From assembly GCA_017963875.1 (NCBI GenBank), contig JAGCTA010000464.1, positions 1-9,277 on the forward strand: a stretch of DNA of 9,277 bases, given 5' to 3'. Below are positions 1 through 7,816 of the stretch, piece by piece. Every line of letters begins with the position of its first letter. Position 1 is the stretch's first letter. A program made the position numbers and the translations under genes. Source of the DNA: Victivallales bacterium. Lineage in GTDB: Bacteria > Verrucomicrobiota > Lentisphaeria > Oligosphaerales > Oligosphaeraceae. Below the pieces are notes generated by a model. It saw only the letters and a list, made by a program, of their open reading frames with translations. It was not told the DNA's origin and made no database searches.

Positions 1-1347
1 ATCCCGTAAGTTTATATTTCCGCCGCTTTGAGCTACAAGAGCGATATCATAAAACCACAAATGGCCAGCACAATGAACTAATGCCAGGTCTAATTCCGTC
101 ATTTTACCACAATGATTGACATTCCGCACTTCTTTAATCTTTTGTTCTTCAATCCAGTCACCCAATTCCTCGTTCCCCCACTTTTTCCCCAACGGAATCG
201 GTAACGCACCTCTGAACAAAAGAAGCTTGATAAGCTCCTTGTATTGATTATCTAATTCAGGATATTCGGGATATTCATACTGCTCCTCCCATACTCCGTA
301 AAGCACGGCTTCTCCGAATGGATTTCCACCATCGCCAATATAAGAAGGAATGTTTGGGTCTGCTCCGTGATCCAAAAAGTATTGTGCGGCCTTTAGTCTG
401 GCATGGTATTTTGTAAGATACAAAGGAGTTGCATCACAATAGCCACCAAGATTAGGGTTATAGCCCCGTGCCAGAAGATAATCGGCAACTTTGACAAATC
501 TGTCATAGTTTCTGTCATCAATGATAGGATAGTGATATGTATCGTCTTCCCGCTTCTCTGCGCACCAGTCATAATACTCTTCCACCATATCGCTCATTGC
601 AGTACTGCCGTACTTGCCAACCGCATGGATGTTCGCACCTTTTTCCACTAGTTCCTTGACTTTTTCGTAGTCAAATCGTGAACATGCATTGATAAACTCC
701 TCATCCAAAGGGGTATGCCTGTTCATCGGGTCGCCTGCAATATAGGCCAGCTGAATAGGCTTCAGGACAACGAAGGCATCTTTTATGTCCTCCCAGGACA
801 TCCTTTCCGCAACCTGCCCCTGCTTTGAATCAAGTTCGTCCTTCATGCCATAATTGTACCAGGATGCAAGCATCTCCTGCGGCATGATATAGAATCTTCT
901 TGGGTAGTCGGGGCGTGAGGAAATGGCTGGCTCATCAAAGCGACCATATTGAATCTCTACAGTCCCCGAATTTGCCAGACGTTCCATCTCTACGAACATG
1001 TGCCTGATGAACTCATCAGGGTAGCCGTTGACAAAACGGATTGAGTTGAATGATGCCGCAACAGGACACCATTCGATGTCAAGTGCATTTGCAAAATCAG
1101 GCAGCGAAAGCAGTCTCTCACGCGCCGCCCCCCAGACTTTGACGGCAAAATATGCCTTCGGGGTATAGCGGAATTCGCTGAAATTCTCATGATTTTCACT
1201 GCATCTAAGTGAGACATTGCTTTCCATTGGCAGCCGTATGCACACGGGGCAGTCGAGAACCTCATGGGTACGCTTCACATCCTCAGCAGTGACTCTCTCA
1301 TCTGCACAAATAAGATCAGTCAGCAGAAGCACTGGTAAATTTTCCAT
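1..1347 (-). CDS. Ankyrin-repeat protein, C-terminus cut by window edge
   Basis: The frame is open for 449 codons from an ATG at 1347 to the window edge with no stop, so the C-terminus is missing. Residues 1-209 form a non-repeat N-terminal region that I do not recognise; it has a CPVC pair at 33-36 and another Cys at 49. From about residue 212 come ankyrin-type units: TPLDEEFINACSRFDYEKV followed by LVEKGANIHAVG (212-244), ADYLLARGYNPN (288-299), ATPLYLTKYHARLKAAQYFLDHGADPN (about 306-332), a divergent unit ending in LLLFRGALP, and one ending in ALVAQSGGNINLRD at the edge. Ankyrin repeats bind proteins, so an adaptor or target-recognition role is likely, but the partner is unknown. No signal peptide is seen. 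The start lies 2 nt after the exonuclease stop with only a weak AGAAGA, which suggests translational coupling and shared transcription. Confidence 0.85.
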   Translation of the reverse strand, partial: MENLPVLLLTDLICADERVTAEDVKRTHEVLDCPVCIRLPMESNVSLRCSENHENFSEFRYTPKAYFAVKVWGAARERLLSLPDFANALDIEWCPVAASFNSIRFVNGYPDEFIRHMFVEMERLANSGTVEIQYGRFDEPAISSRPDYPRRFYIMPQEMLASWYNYGMKDELDSKQGQVAERMSWEDIKDAFVVLKPIQLAYIAGDPMNRHTPLDEEFINACSRFDYEKVKELVEKGANIHAVGKYGSTAMSDMVEEYYDWCAEKREDDTYHYPIIDDRNYDRFVKVADYLLARGYNPNLGGYCDATPLYLTKYHARLKAAQYFLDHGADPNIPSYIGDGGNPFGEAVLYGVWEEQYEYPEYPELDNQYKELIKLLLFRGALPIPLGKKWGNEELGDWIEEQKIKEVRNVNHCGKMTELDLALVHCAGHLWFYDIALVAQSGGNINLRD

Positions 1348-1349
1348 AA

Positions 1350-2255
1350 TTATTCTTCTGTAGTTGAATCTTCGCCATCGACAAGATAGAACTCGCCGTC
1401 TTTCACCTCGACATATCTCTGCCCGTAACCGATGCCCAGCCGGATGCCGTATCTTCCAAAGCATTTCGCGCACATTGTCGCCCATTCTAGCGGACGGTCC
1501 CTTCTATGGGCGTCAAACAATTCGCCCTTTATCCTACAATGGCATATGTCGCATTCCTTTTCCATTTCCCACTTTTCAAAATCATTCTCCCTGATTTTCT
1601 CCATGATGCTCTCATCATCGCAGACAGCGCAACTGTCATGCCCATCCGGTGACTCCGCCTGCAGACTCTGCCGCATGTCCGCAGGTCGCCAGTCGGCATT
1701 CATTTTACCCAGCAATGTCCTATAGACCAATGCGGCATCCCGCGCATCATCGAGCGCGCGGTGTTCCCTCGAACAGTCAATGCCCAGAGCCTTCCGAAGG
1801 TCGGATAGACCGAGCTGGCCAAATGCCGTCTCGCCAGTCCTCAACAGCACGATGTCATTGAAGGCCCTGGCAAGGCGCTGTGAATCGCGTATGTTCCTAT
1901 GGCCGCAACGCGCGGCGAGTTCTGGAAACTGCTCTTCGATGAAGGAGCGATCGAAGTCCACGTTCTGCCCGAGAAGGTCTATCGTCCCGATGCCGTACTC
2001 CTCCAGCCAGGCCAGAAGGCGGGCGAGAACCTCGTGGTACTCTTCGCCATCACTGGGGTCAAGACCATTCACCTCCAGTGCCTTTTGCTCTATGTTCTGC
2101 GGCCTGCGCGCCTTTATTCGCGCTGTAAAAGGCTGAATGGTATCCGATGGTTTAAGCATCCCGTCCAGCGGCAGGATGGCGATTTCGATTATATCGTGGC
2201 GATGGGGGTCAAGCCCCGTAGTCTCGATGTCGATAGATGCTATGATGTTTTCCAT
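1350..2255 (-). CDS. DEDDh 3'-5' exonuclease (DnaQ/RNase T fold) with Cys-rich C-terminal domain
   Basis: The product is 301 residues. Residues 1-183 show the DnaQ-like exonuclease motifs: Exo I DIETTGLD (D9, E11), Exo II GQNVDFD (D102) and Exo III HRALDDA (H165, D170), so the full DEDDh metal-binding set is present. Such enzymes remove nucleotides from 3' ends of DNA or RNA; the substrate here cannot be told. After it comes a tail with CxxC pairs at 209/212, 235/238 and 262/265, which looks like a zinc ribbon and is not part of the standard proofreading subunit. I chose the ATG at 2255 because AGGAG lies 7 nt upstream and the fold begins right after it. An in-frame ATG at 2288 would add 11 residues but has no ribosome site. 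The gene sits between the large DUF192-like gene (36 nt away) and the ankyrin gene (2 nt away), so it is the likely nuclease effector of this operon. It is not dnaQ or dnaE-linked by context. Confidence 0.9.
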   Translation of the reverse strand: MENIIASIDIETTGLDPHRHDIIEIAILPLDGMLKPSDTIQPFTARIKARRPQNIEQKALEVNGLDPSDGEEYHEVLARLLAWLEEYGIGTIDLLGQNVDFDRSFIEEQFPELAARCGHRNIRDSQRLARAFNDIVLLRTGETAFGQLGLSDLRKALGIDCSREHRALDDARDAALVYRTLLGKMNADWRPADMRQSLQAESPDGHDSCAVCDDESIMEKIRENDFEKWEMEKECDICHCRIKGELFDAHRRDRPLEWATMCAKCFGRYGIRLGIGYGQRYVEVKDGEFYLVDGEDSTTEE

Positions 2256-2291
2256 CTCATGTCTCCTCTTTACAATGTCCAATTCCATCTG

Positions 2292-5200
2292 CTACAGCAT
2301 TTCAAAGGTGTATATGTCTGGATCGGTCATATACATGCCGGACACTTTGTCTCCACCGAAATCGAATGTCAGAAGAGTGGAGATTTTCCCTTGCTGCATA
2401 TGCAGAGCATAGGCAAAGCCATGCGGGACAAGTCCCTCGACAAGGCGCACAAGCGAGATCTTTGGCGCGCTGTCCGTCCTTGCGATAGTTGAGAATTTTC
2501 CCGCTATATAGCTGCAGTAGGCGTTGCTTCCACGCATTGTGTCCTTCACCCAATAGGAGCCGTAGGTGAACTTGTCTCCTGCAAGGATGCTTTCAAACGC
2601 AGAGGCATCAAGGTGCTGCCATGCATCCATGACCGTGTTGACAGCCGCCATTCTAGACTTGCAGTCCGTCGAATCATCCATGAAGTCATATTTCCAATGC
2701 CAGACATTCGACACCGGCATCTCCCTGCCATCGATCTTGATTGCCTTGTCTTCTTTCATCTTATACAGATTTGGCAGTCTGACGCCGAGAAAATCATACA
2801 CATCTTCTCTCCAGTCGTCATCCCCCGCCATGCCGCGATAGACCATATTGTAGCCATCCTTGTTGCTTTCAGAGCGTATGCCGGCGACTATGGCAAGTCT
2901 GCACTCGGAACCGTGCCAGTGCCATGGAGTGGCCATCAGTGCGTTCCCAACAGCCTTGCGGCATTCCTCCTCCGTGTCAAAGTAACCTGTGCATACCTTG
3001 ACGAAAACATTTTTGCCATTGACGGAACAGCTGAACGCAGGGTCTCCCGGCAGTGCATCCAGAAAACGGACAATTTTTTCAACATCGTGCCTTCTCCCGA
3101 CGGTATTTATCGCCATGCTGCCCAGCTCGGTGTTCTTGCCTTGGGAGGACAGGAAGATGCTATTTGCCCAATCATAGTCTGTCTTTTCCTCATCATGTGA
3201 CTCATCTTCAGCCTCGTCATCGTTTTCGCCGAGGACAATTCCCTGAAGCCAGCCGCTGCATTCGACAGAATCGCCCACTTTCGGGATTTCCCCATCGTCA
3301 AACTTTTCTCTTGCCATGAATACAGGCAGTTTTGCATAGCCACCTCGCTCATCGAACGCAAGCGTGAACTTGATGCAGTCCCTTCCCATGAACACGAAGT
3401 CATCCCTTTGCTCGATTCTTGCAATGATCGACACATCATGCTCCCAGCCGGAAAAAGAGCGGTTGATATTGCACATGTCTTCCGGCATTGTGACTTTCAC
3501 AGAGGAAATATTGTCATCCTTTCCCTCTTTGCGAAGACGTTTGCGTTCCTCGTCCAGCATCGGCCCCCTGTCAATGTCAAACTCATGCCCCTCGAAACGA
3601 GACATGTCGTATCCAAACACCGCTATCTCAATTTCATAATTGCGACCGGATTTGAAGGTATAGTCCCGCATTCCGTAGTCCTGCAGGTAGCATTCCAGCG
3701 TGTGGCCCTCGCAGAGCCGGAACTCGGCGGACGCCTCCACTGCATTGTTCCAAAGACTGATGGAGAGCAGCGGCGACTTCAGACGCCAGCCGTTGCCTGG
3801 CCTGAATGCCGGCATGCCTGAAATGACAGTCAGTTTTTTCTCATTGGCCGGCAATCCGAGAATGCTCAGCGAGAAAAGCGGCGAGTTATTCTCTTCTGGC
3901 CTCTCGTATGCCAATCCCAGCGACTTCTCAAGCACAGCCCCGCCGCAGGCGTACTCGGGAAGCGCATGCGACTCTCCGTATGGTTTCCCGTTCTCGACAA
4001 TCGTCTTTATGACCTTCTCGGACTCATCATGCAGAATGCCCGGTGCGACTGAGTCCCACAAATCTCCCATTCCATATCCCTCGATGTACGAGACAGGGAC
4101 ATTTCCGTCCAGCCCCTTCGCATCGGGGACATCGGGATAGCAGTCCATCTGGCGTTCCAGCTGCCGCCGCCGCGCGTCAGGATTCTGCATTGTTGTCCTG
4201 AACACCGACTGGAAAAGCAATGGATAATCATGGAAAGTCTGCGTCCTGTCATACTCGTCGGCATCCTTGTCCTTTCTTCGCGCCTCGGCTGTCCTGTCGC
4301 CGCAGTAAATTGCGAGTGCGGATGAATAGCATTCCAATGTCATCTGCACATTCTCATCGTATTCGTATGTCATGCCAAGGGCACAAAGGACCTCTGGAAG
4401 CTTCTTGGGCTCGCTGTCCGCAGGAATGCTTGCAAGCATGGCATCGGCAGTCAAGGCGGCCTTTGACATTTCCCTTTTCTTGAAATATTCAGGAAGCAGT
4501 TTCTCGCCCAGAATCCAGATATTCTGGCCGAATTCCTTGGAATACTGTTTTCTCCATGCAGAAATGAAGCAGTACAACGCCGCCTCATTCATGCCAAGAT
4601 GGTCAAATGCACACCCCATGACATTCCAAAGAGGGGCAGAGTCGATATTGATGCGCTGCAGGATAACATTAAGCAGGCGGACTATTCCATGCTGGTAATT
4701 TGTTTTCAGGGAATGGTGGATGGTCACTGCGAGAATGTCCTCATAATAGCAGAAACACCCGAAGCGAAGCATCCCGTTCAGAAATCTGTGCTGATAATAA
4801 GGCGACACTTTTCCCTGGCGTTCGAACTCATACGCCCAAAGCATCAACCGCTTATACCTTTCATCCCCATCATCATTTGTGTGATTTTTTTTGTAATCAG
4901 ACGTTATTATCCAAAGTTCTTCGTCCACGTCTCGGGCGGGCGGTTCAACCAGTGCCGACTTGAACAAGTCAAGCATCTTCTCCTTCAGATTGCCTGGCAA
5001 GGCGACTACAGGCTTCTCAAGGAAACCGCCATTCTCATCAAGGCCGACGGCGTACATATACCTGAAATGCCCAGGCCTTGAACAGAACAGCCTGAAAAGG
5101 ATTCTTGAACCTCCGAACCGGCTGTCAAGTTCCAGCCACTTGTCAGAGCCTCCGCTGGCATCAACATCCCATCCCCATACGCCAATGGAATGAAGGTAAG

Positions 5201-5786
5201 GCCCTGTCGGCATTGGTTTGCAGGCATCTCTCCAACCGCACGTGCGAAGCACTTCCAAATTGTATTTCGCCCCGACAAGTGCGATGTTCAAGTCGAACAG
5301 GTCATCGCGTTCCGCATCGCGTCCTTGTATCTGCCGCCTTGCCTCGTCGAGCCAGCCACTGGGAAGAGGTGTGTTTGCAGGCCGAATCCGCGTGCAAACG
5401 TTATACGAATTGCGATAGATTTCAAGAGAAGCCAGATCCAAGCCAGAGGGCATTCCCTTTGCTAGGCCGATTTTCGCCGCCATGCCGCCAAGAATCTCCA
5501 AGGCATAGAGGAGCGGCTGCTCCGGTTTTTCCCCATTCTCCTTGGGTTTCAGATTCCTCACATCGGTGACAATGCCCTCTTCATCCAGCATTACCAGGTC
5601 TATTGGAAAGTTTGGATTCTCGTTGTTGAAAGCATACTTGCCCGGCTTTTCAAAGACATATATGAGACCAGAACGTTCGTCCAGGGAATTCAGCTTGTCA
5701 AGTCCCGTATCCATGTCGGCATAGTTCTCCGCAACGAGTATTTCGCTGAATGCCACGCCATTGAGAGTTATTGGATGTTTCTTCAT
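2292..5786 (-). CDS. Large multidomain protein: DUF192-like, TPR-like and NTF2/SnoaL-like regions
   Basis: The product is 1164 residues with no signal peptide or membrane segment, so it is probably cytoplasmic. Residues 15-118 resemble DUF192: GLDKLNSLDERSGLIYVF, then FPIDLVMLDEEGIVTDV, then YALEILGGMAAKIGL match the family's GL-L...GMLFVF, PLDI-FID-DG-VV and Y-LEL-AG-A---G blocks, but the usual W-M-K is F-N-N. Residues 385-500 are helical and TPR-like (WNVMGCAFDHLGMNEAALYC; ALGMTYEYDENVQMTLECY). Residues 635-853 are beta-rich with a VGDSVECSGWLQG stretch that may be OB-like, followed by an acidic linker at 854-870. Residues 1042-1164 look NTF2/SnoaL-like (VMDAWQHLDASAFESILAGD, YGSYWVKDTMRGSNAYCSYI). 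The DUF192 family is normally a short stand-alone protein, so this fusion is unusual. It is the first gene of the operon; upstream GGGGTAGAG is a usable ribosome site. Function is unknown; a scaffold or sensor role is inference. Confidence 0.85.
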   Translation of the reverse strand: MKKHPITLNGVAFSEILVAENYADMDTGLDKLNSLDERSGLIYVFEKPGKYAFNNENPNFPIDLVMLDEEGIVTDVRNLKPKENGEKPEQPLLYALEILGGMAAKIGLAKGMPSGLDLASLEIYRNSYNVCTRIRPANTPLPSGWLDEARRQIQGRDAERDDLFDLNIALVGAKYNLEVLRTCGWRDACKPMPTGPYLHSIGVWGWDVDASGGSDKWLELDSRFGGSRILFRLFCSRPGHFRYMYAVGLDENGGFLEKPVVALPGNLKEKMLDLFKSALVEPPARDVDEELWIITSDYKKNHTNDDGDERYKRLMLWAYEFERQGKVSPYYQHRFLNGMLRFGCFCYYEDILAVTIHHSLKTNYQHGIVRLLNVILQRINIDSAPLWNVMGCAFDHLGMNEAALYCFISAWRKQYSKEFGQNIWILGEKLLPEYFKKREMSKAALTADAMLASIPADSEPKKLPEVLCALGMTYEYDENVQMTLECYSSALAIYCGDRTAEARRKDKDADEYDRTQTFHDYPLLFQSVFRTTMQNPDARRRQLERQMDCYPDVPDAKGLDGNVPVSYIEGYGMGDLWDSVAPGILHDESEKVIKTIVENGKPYGESHALPEYACGGAVLEKSLGLAYERPEENNSPLFSLSILGLPANEKKLTVISGMPAFRPGNGWRLKSPLLSISLWNNAVEASAEFRLCEGHTLECYLQDYGMRDYTFKSGRNYEIEIAVFGYDMSRFEGHEFDIDRGPMLDEERKRLRKEGKDDNISSVKVTMPEDMCNINRSFSGWEHDVSIIARIEQRDDFVFMGRDCIKFTLAFDERGGYAKLPVFMAREKFDDGEIPKVGDSVECSGWLQGIVLGENDDEAEDESHDEEKTDYDWANSIFLSSQGKNTELGSMAINTVGRRHDVEKIVRFLDALPGDPAFSCSVNGKNVFVKVCTGYFDTEEECRKAVGNALMATPWHWHGSECRLAIVAGIRSESNKDGYNMVYRGMAGDDDWREDVYDFLGVRLPNLYKMKEDKAIKIDGREMPVSNVWHWKYDFMDDSTDCKSRMAAVNTVMDAWQHLDASAFESILAGDKFTYGSYWVKDTMRGSNAYCSYIAGKFSTIARTDSAPKISLVRLVEGLVPHGFAYALHMQQGKISTLLTFDFGGDKVSGMYMTDPDIYTFEML

Positions 5787-6148
5787 TGTTCTCTACCCCA
5801 TGTTGGTTGTTCTGGCGTTGAATAATACCTTTTGATTTAAGCTGGATGAACAAGTGAATGCCGTGCCGATGACGCCTGCCCCGCAAAGCTGTCACCACCA
5901 GCCGCCTCACTAATAACCAGCCTGTTATCCATAGCCTTTCCGCTACCTCTTGTCAATGATGCCAGCTCGATTGGCAGCGCATCAGAAGTGTTCATTGCCG
6001 TTAATATACACTTTTTCAAAAAATGAGCAAGTTCGTTTTGAAAAATATTATCAAGAAGAAGTCAAAAAACGCATAATTGAGGCATTTCACATTGTTTTTT
6101 TGTAAAAATAGGTTACAGTATTCCATATTCCAATAATGAATCGGAAGC
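5787..6148. other. Divergent intergenic region between operon and WYL regulator
   Basis: This 362-nt gap carries the control signals of both transcription units. The 6030-6130 part is strongly AT-rich with A and T runs, as expected for promoters and regulator binding. The 5837-5995 part could encode a 52-residue peptide on the minus strand that would begin almost at the predicted transcription start, but it has no ribosome site and no family resemblance. I see no clear operator palindrome. Confidence 0.5.
6003..6030 (-). promoter_or_regulatory. Candidate sigma70 promoter of the three-gene operon
   Basis: On the minus strand TTGCTC (6030-6025) and TATATT (6008-6003) are 16 bp apart. Transcription would start near 5996, leaving a leader of about 210 nt before the large gene. 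The -10 is close to consensus and the -35 is moderate. It overlaps the region where a divergent WYL regulator would be expected to act. Confidence 0.4.
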
Positions 6149-7195
6149 ATGGAAACATTCACATTTGACAAAAATATGGACACAACTGACAAACAAGACG
6201 GCACAAGGAAGCTTTACCGCAGGATGGCCTTTATCGTCGAATACCTTAAGACTCACTCGGCTGTTACACTTGAAAAACTTCTTGTGGGGATTGTCAAGGC
6301 CGGCCTTGGAGCGGGTTCGCAAGGAAAATGTTCCAGGCAGTCCGTCTATCGGGCCATCAATACCCTTTCCGACAAGTACAAATGCCCTGTAAGATATGAT
6401 GTTCCGACTCATACCTATGTGCTTGACAACCCGGAATGGGAGTTTGTGGCCCCGACAATATTGAGCGACAGCGAACTCCTTGCACTCACGCTTGGGGCAA
6501 AATTCGCGCACGACTTCCTCCCCAATACCGTGGCTGGGAGAATCGAGGACGCCGTGGACAAGACGCTTGAAGGAAGCGGGGCACGACGTTTCACCAACGA
6601 ACTGACAGATGCCTTCAAGTTTCTCAGTGGAAGAAGACCGGATGACAACGGAGATATATTCCGTGCGGTTTTCGAGGCGTGGAGTTCAAGACGGCTTCTG
6701 TACATCACATACAAGGACGAGAATGGAATGGAGACCAAACGGATTATTGAACCGCAAGCCTTGGCCTTCTTCGACATGGAGTGGACCATCAGGGCCTATT
6801 GCCATAAGCGCGATGCCCCCAGGACATTCCTGCTGTCGCGAATTAGCAGTGCCGCAATCCAGGACGAGACTTTTGAGCCGCGCCGCGAACTCATAGACAG
6901 TCTCACATTCGACACATTCTATAACTATACTGACAAGATTAGCAATGCCCGATTCCGACTTTCGGAACGTGGAGCACAATATGCCAAGAAACATATTCTT
7001 CATACCTGTCAGATTATTGAGCCAGCCAATAAACTCGGATGGTACATACTGACGGTACCGGAAGCGTCTCCAGAACGAATTTTTCCATGGGTTTTTGCAA
7101 AAAAAGGAGAGGCCGACCCTTTGTCGCCGAATGTGCTTGTTGAGGAGGTCAGAAAACAGGAGCGGCAACTGGCCAAGGCCATCGGAGCAGTCTGA
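6149..7195 (+). CDS. HTH-WYL domain transcriptional regulator
   Basis: The product is 348 residues, a normal length for this family. Residues 20-92 are an N-terminal helix-turn-helix (RRMAFIVEYLKTH, then SRQSVYRAINTLSDKY) with a short wing. Residues about 165-236 are the WYL domain: LLYITYKDENG, then IEPQALAFFDMEWTIRAYC, then RTFLLSRI. The name-giving WYL tripeptide is W-T-I here (212-214), while R215, Y217, C218, R225 and R231 keep the family pattern. Residues 265-348 are a WCX-type C-terminal extension. These proteins bind DNA and sense nucleic acid or nucleotide ligands through the WYL pocket, and many control phage-defence loci. It is divergent from the nuclease operon, so it is the likely regulator of that operon and of itself. 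The start is uncertain: GGAAG is only 2 nt before the ATG at 6149, and the ATG at 6176 is an alternative. Confidence 0.92.
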   Translation: METFTFDKNMDTTDKQDGTRKLYRRMAFIVEYLKTHSAVTLEKLLVGIVKAGLGAGSQGKCSRQSVYRAINTLSDKYKCPVRYDVPTHTYVLDNPEWEFVAPTILSDSELLALTLGAKFAHDFLPNTVAGRIEDAVDKTLEGSGARRFTNELTDAFKFLSGRRPDDNGDIFRAVFEAWSSRRLLYITYKDENGMETKRIIEPQALAFFDMEWTIRAYCHKRDAPRTFLLSRISSAAIQDETFEPRRELIDSLTFDTFYNYTDKISNARFRLSERGAQYAKKHILHTCQIIEPANKLGWYILTVPEASPERIFPWVFAKKGEADPLSPNVLVEEVRKQERQLAKAIGAV

Positions 7196-7204
7196 CACGA
7201 GGCG

Positions 7205-7360
7205 ATGATGCTTGCCTTCGCCAGGGCACGGCACTGGCAGAGGCTCATCGACGAGGGACAGGTGGCGAGTGCGAAGGCTCTGGCACAGCAAGACCCGTCT
7301 TGCAGAGATGCCGACGGCCTTTTTCACGTCTGGAAACGAAGTGCGTTTTCTCGAATATAG
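7205..7360 (+). pseudogene. Remnant resembling the C-terminal helical segment of a serine recombinase
   Basis: This short stretch is in frame with the regulator upstream, after its TGA, and reads MMLAFARARHWQRLIDEG followed by QVASAKALAQQ before losing similarity and stopping at 7358. The pattern A-ARA--WQ-L-DEG---S---LA matches what I recall of the region after the catalytic and zinc parts of large serine recombinases, just before a small helix-turn-helix. Only about 35 residues remain: no catalytic Ser domain and no normal end. It therefore looks like debris of a mobile element. Similarity is judged by eye, and a short unrelated ORF is possible. Confidence 0.4.
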
Positions 7361-7389
7361 GAACAGGGTTCATAGCAATTCCACCAAGG

Positions 7390-7395
7390 TATAAT
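7390..7395 (+). promoter_or_regulatory. Consensus -10 box before the hairpin-rich region
   Basis: A perfect TATAAT lies here, which would start transcription near 7402, seven bases before the first base of the long-range closing helix. The matching -35 is poor: GGTTCA at 7367-7372 with a 17-bp spacer. Confidence 0.3.
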
Positions 7396-7401
7396 TGGCT
7401 T

Positions 7402-7750
7402 TGACAAATAAACGGCGTTTTGCTCGCCCTATATCCAAGTGCCTTATCTACGGCATATTAAGTGCCAAGAGAGAAGATTTTCGGGGGTTCGCGGAACTGC
7501 GGCAGTAGGAACAGTGTTTCGTAATTCGGGAGACCACGAATTGGTTTTCCATAACTGTTCTTCCGAGAAACAGCTATTTCTCGCTTTTCCCCTCCTTAAA
7601 GGGGTTGGACTTCTGGGGTAGGGCTATCCCTACATTCAGAGAATGTGGCGGCCTTCGGGCGGAAGATTATCTCAAATATAGCCGAATTTGGCTTCTCTTG
7701 AGAGGGCGGAAAACGAAACAGAGAAAGCCGCCTAAACGCCTTGTTTACGG
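7402..7750 (+). ncRNA. Candidate structured non-coding RNA, unassigned class
   Basis: The stretch has no credible reading frame but is full of perfect short hairpins. A long-range helix closes it: 7409-7413 pairs with 7743-7747 and 7414-7420 with 7734-7740 (12 bp with a 2-nt bulge). Inside are AGGAACAGT/ACTGTTCTT (7507-7515 with 7554-7562, one G-T pair) enclosing AATTCG/CGAATT, then CGAGAAA/TTTCTCG (7564-7583), CCCCT/AGGGG (7589-7604), GTAGGG/CCCTAC (7618-7633), CATTC/GAATG (7633-7645), a C(TTCG)G tetraloop hairpin (7651-7660), a two-part stem TCTCAA/TTGAGA with AGCC/GGCT (7670-7703), and GGCGG/CCGCC (7705-7732). The TTCG loop and the upstream TATAAT favour the plus strand. I found none of the conserved cores of RNase P RNA, tmRNA or SRP RNA. 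It could be a new RNA family, a mobile-element RNA or a degenerate element. Confidence 0.4.
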
Positions 7751-7760
7751 TAGGTTAGCG

Positions 7761-7803
7761 CAGAAACAACAAGCCCTCAAGACCACGGTAGGACTTGAGG
7801 GCT
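7761..7803 (-). terminator. Rho-independent terminator of tRNA-Pro
   Basis: On the minus strand a perfect 10-bp stem, AGCCCTCAAG/CTTGAGGGCT (7803-7794 with 7781-7772), with a 12-nt loop is followed by TTGTTGTTTCT. It lies 13 nt after the tRNA CCA end, as expected for a tRNA unit. On the plus strand no T run follows, so it is not an efficient terminator in that direction. Confidence 0.75.
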
Positions 7804-7816
7804 GATGGAAAATGAA

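Noticed and set aside
403..651. 82-residue plus-strand ORF
   Set aside because: It lies antisense to clear ankyrin repeats and has no recognisable features.
1899..2492. 197-residue plus-strand ORF
   Set aside because: It is an antisense shadow of the exonuclease and the giant gene, both of which have clear domain signatures on the minus strand.
6686..7327. 213-residue minus-strand ORF
   Set aside because: It is antisense to the WYL and WCX domains of the regulator, which are well supported.
7302..7330. Terminator of the WYL gene at GCCGACGGC followed by a T run
   Set aside because: The stem would be only 3 bp, too weak to call.
7401..7440. Promoter TTGACA at 7401-7406
   Set aside because: No -10 element lies at 16-18 bp; the bases there are GC-rich, and the next TATATC is 23 bp away.
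7402..7750. RNase P RNA, tmRNA, SRP RNA or IscB omega RNA
   Set aside because: ACAGAGAAAGCCGCC at 7718-7732 recalls part of RNase P RNA, but the conserved GAGGAAAGTCC core is absent. There is no tRNA-like end for tmRNA, no SRP tetraloop motif, and no IscB or TnpB gene nearby. Only a weak resemblance to an omega RNA segment (GGTAGGTT at 7749-7756) was noted.
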